Shown here: piece by piece, positions 5,683 to 6,328 of the stretch
How the letters are laid out: every line of letters begins with the position of its first letter
Position numbering within the stretch: position 1 is the stretch's first letter
Assembly: GCA_020637775.1 (NCBI GenBank)
Contig: JACKJV010000022.1
Coordinates: forward strand, 1-6,328
Reading direction: 5' to 3'
Length of the DNA stretch: 6,328 nt
Origin: Brucellaceae bacterium
GTDB taxonomy: Bacteria; Pseudomonadota; Alphaproteobacteria; Rhizobiales; Rhizobiaceae
The notes under the pieces: model-generated
Databases searched by the model: none
What the model was told of the DNA's origin: nothing
Seen by the model: only the letters and a program-made list of their open reading frames with translations
Made by a program: the position numbers and the translations under genes

Positions 5683-5985
5683 CTATGTTCTCCCTAGGAG
5701 GCCGGCGCAAATGAAAAACATCAGTACGGGATTGTTTCGGATGACTTGTAGTTGGTGAGTTGAAACCAGACTTCGAGAAACCAACAAATTTAGACTGACG
5801 GCTATGAATGCACTGATCACGCCGAAGGGAGAAAGCAGGATAAGCAGAGCGGAACAGAATGATAAAATAACTCGCCCAATCTCAGAACTCACGTAGCCAC
5901 TCCGAGCCGCAATTACAATGAGCCCTATCGCAATCAAAAGCACCTCTTGGACGCCCAATGCAAGAAGGCTTAATCGCCTCGTCAT
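5683..5985 (-). CDS. Unrecognised small multi-pass membrane protein (100 aa)
   Basis: First gene of the cassette. I chose ATG at 5985 because AGGAG (plus-strand 5993-5997) sits 7 nt upstream. The frame extends to 6030, but those 15 residues lack a ribosome site. The protein is almost entirely hydrophobic: helix at about 5-27 (LLALGVQEVLLIAIGLIVIAA), a long hydrophobic stretch at about 37-70 (probably two helices with a Pro-Phe-Gly break near 53-55), a polar segment RSLVSTHQLQVIRNNP (71-86), and a last short helix at about 87-98. N-terminal MTRR suggests a cytoplasmic start. No known motif is seen. The 3-nt spacing to the 199-aa membrane protein suggests the two work together, perhaps as a membrane complex. 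The family is unknown. Confidence 0.75.
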   Translation of the reverse strand: MTRRLSLLALGVQEVLLIAIGLIVIAARSGYVSSEIGRVILSFCSALLILLSPFGVISAFIAVSLNLLVSRSLVSTHQLQVIRNNPVLMFFICAGLLGRT

Positions 5986-6208
5986 GATTTTTCTCCTGCC
6001 ATTAGAAAATCGTTGAAAAGCTGACACCACCCACCTTGAACCCCGAATTCAACAATATTCGCGTCATCTTCCCCTTCATCGCCTCTTCAATCAGTTCCAC
6101 CCGCATTTCATCTGCACGGCGAAATTTTGCCCAGGTCGTTGCGGCACGCAGAAGGGCGATGATCGCCCACGTGCCAGCGACAGTGTCACGACATCGGTTC
6201 GCGGTATT
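5986..6208. other. Upstream region of membrane cassette
   Basis: Between the 100-aa gene and the tRNA remnant. On the minus strand a frame is open through this region to a stop at 6002. Its only bacterial-looking internal start, ATG 6106 (34 aa, MRVELIEEAMKGK...), has no good ribosome site, so I do not call it. The promoter of the cassette should lie here, but I see no clear -35/-10 pair. An inverted repeat sits at 6154-6168. Confidence 0.4.
6154..6168. repeat. Inverted repeat GGGCGAT-G-ATCGCCC
   Basis: Arms of 7 bp around a single base, located between the tRNA remnant and the membrane cassette. It could be a protein-binding dyad or part of a recombination or arm-type site. The function is unknown and chance cannot be excluded. 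Confidence 0.4.
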
Positions 6209-6251
6209 TGGTTGCGGGGGCAGGATTTGAACCTGCAACCTCCAGGTTATG
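6209..6251 (-). pseudogene. 3' half of an initiator-type tRNA-Met gene (att-site-like remnant)
   Basis: Read on the minus strand, these 43 nt correspond to tRNA positions 34-76: anticodon CAT, AA, CCTGG, variable loop AGGTT, a perfect T-arm GCAGG-TTCAAAT-CCTGC, acceptor strand CCCCGCA, then ACCA. From memory this is the alphaproteobacterial initiator tRNA pattern, with two differences. Upstream of the anticodon the match is lost. Position 33 is C instead of the universal T, the would-be stem strand TTCGG does not pair with CCTGG, and no acceptor 5' strand such as CGCGGGG is found. It is therefore not a functional tRNA. A 3' tRNA fragment from anticodon to CCA is the classic leftover of a tyrosine-integrase insertion. 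In that reading the element lies to the right of 6251. Confidence 0.75.
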
Positions 6252-6262
6252 GTCCGAAGGAC
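6252..6262. repeat. Small hairpin abutting the tRNA remnant
   Basis: GTCCGAAGGAC (4-bp stem, 3-nt loop) begins exactly where tRNA homology ends, at the anticodon. It could belong to the incoming element's att flank. Confidence 0.35.
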
Positions 6263-6274
6263 GACGAGCTGCCT

Positions 6275-6306
6275 CGCCAGCGAAAGCGGAGCTTTCGCGC
6301 CAGCGA
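6275..6306. repeat. Palindromic element with flanking 9-bp direct repeats
   Basis: GCGAAAGC (6280-6287) and GCTTTCGC (6291-6298) form a perfect 8-bp stem with a GGA loop. CGCCAGCGA occurs on both sides (6275-6283 and 6298-6306). On the minus strand the region is also open as a short frame beginning ATG TCG CTG and ending at TAA inside the tRNA remnant. It resembles short intergenic palindromic repeats, or the C-terminus of a truncated gene entering from the right. Confidence 0.45.
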
Positions 6307-6328
6307 CATGGCCTGTGTGTGTGGGAAT

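Noticed and set aside
6002..6238. 78-aa minus-strand ORF starting with TTG inside the tRNA remnant
   Set aside because: The start lies within tRNA sequence, there is no ribosome site, and the translation is not recognisable.
6209..6285. Complete functional tRNA gene
   Set aside because: GGCAGCTCGTC at 6263-6273 resembles a D-loop, but spacing to the anticodon is wrong, the anticodon stem does not pair, T33 is absent and no acceptor 5' strand exists.
6252..6328. Group I intron interrupting the tRNA at the anticodon
   Set aside because: Such introns are known in tRNA genes, but no P7-like core element is visible and the 5' exon is not in the window; only sequence beyond 6328 could revive the idea.

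Overview
The window looks like chromosome of an alphaproteobacterium, probably Hyphomicrobiales. The basis is the high-GC, C/G-ending codons of the left part, the gene content (Liv-type ABC transporter, GntR/UTRA regulator), and a tRNA remnant on the right that resembles alphaproteobacterial initiator tRNA. The assignment to an order is inference. No species is claimed.

Left block (1-3242, minus strand): a transporter operon that reads right to left. The order is gntR-family regulator, Tat-exported substrate-binding protein, LivH-type permease, LivM-type permease (cut by the window edge). Spacings are 13, 73 and 4 nt. The 73-nt gap holds a strong nested hairpin, likely a differential-expression element between the abundant binding protein and the membrane subunits. 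The ATPases (LivG/LivF) are not in the window and would be expected beyond position 1.

Middle block (3243-4603): a 77-bp AT-rich divergent promoter region carries a perfect 9-6-9 inverted repeat, the obvious candidate operator for the GntR protein. Reading right from it is a GTG-started gene for an unusual two-domain protein: a 4-oxalocrotonate-tautomerase-like domain with the N-terminal proline, fused to a SnoaL/NTF2-like domain. Convergent with it is a TetR-like regulator gene (minus strand), probably also started by GTG, with a TGTA-N4-TACA site just upstream. A plausible reading is that the transporter imports a small organic compound which the tautomerase fusion helps process. The substrate is not identifiable from sequence.

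Right block (about 4926-6328): base composition drops from about 60% to about 45% GC (hand-counted on sample lines). It holds a compact minus-strand cassette of three unrecognised genes: a 100-aa multi-pass membrane protein, a 199-aa four-helix membrane protein, and a 54-aa soluble small protein whose start overlaps the end of the previous gene. At 6209-6251 is the 3' half of an initiator-type tRNA gene (anticodon CAT through CCA) without a matching 5' half. This is the usual footprint of an integration (att) site. The composition change, the unrecognised membrane cassette and the tRNA remnant together suggest an accessory region or island boundary.
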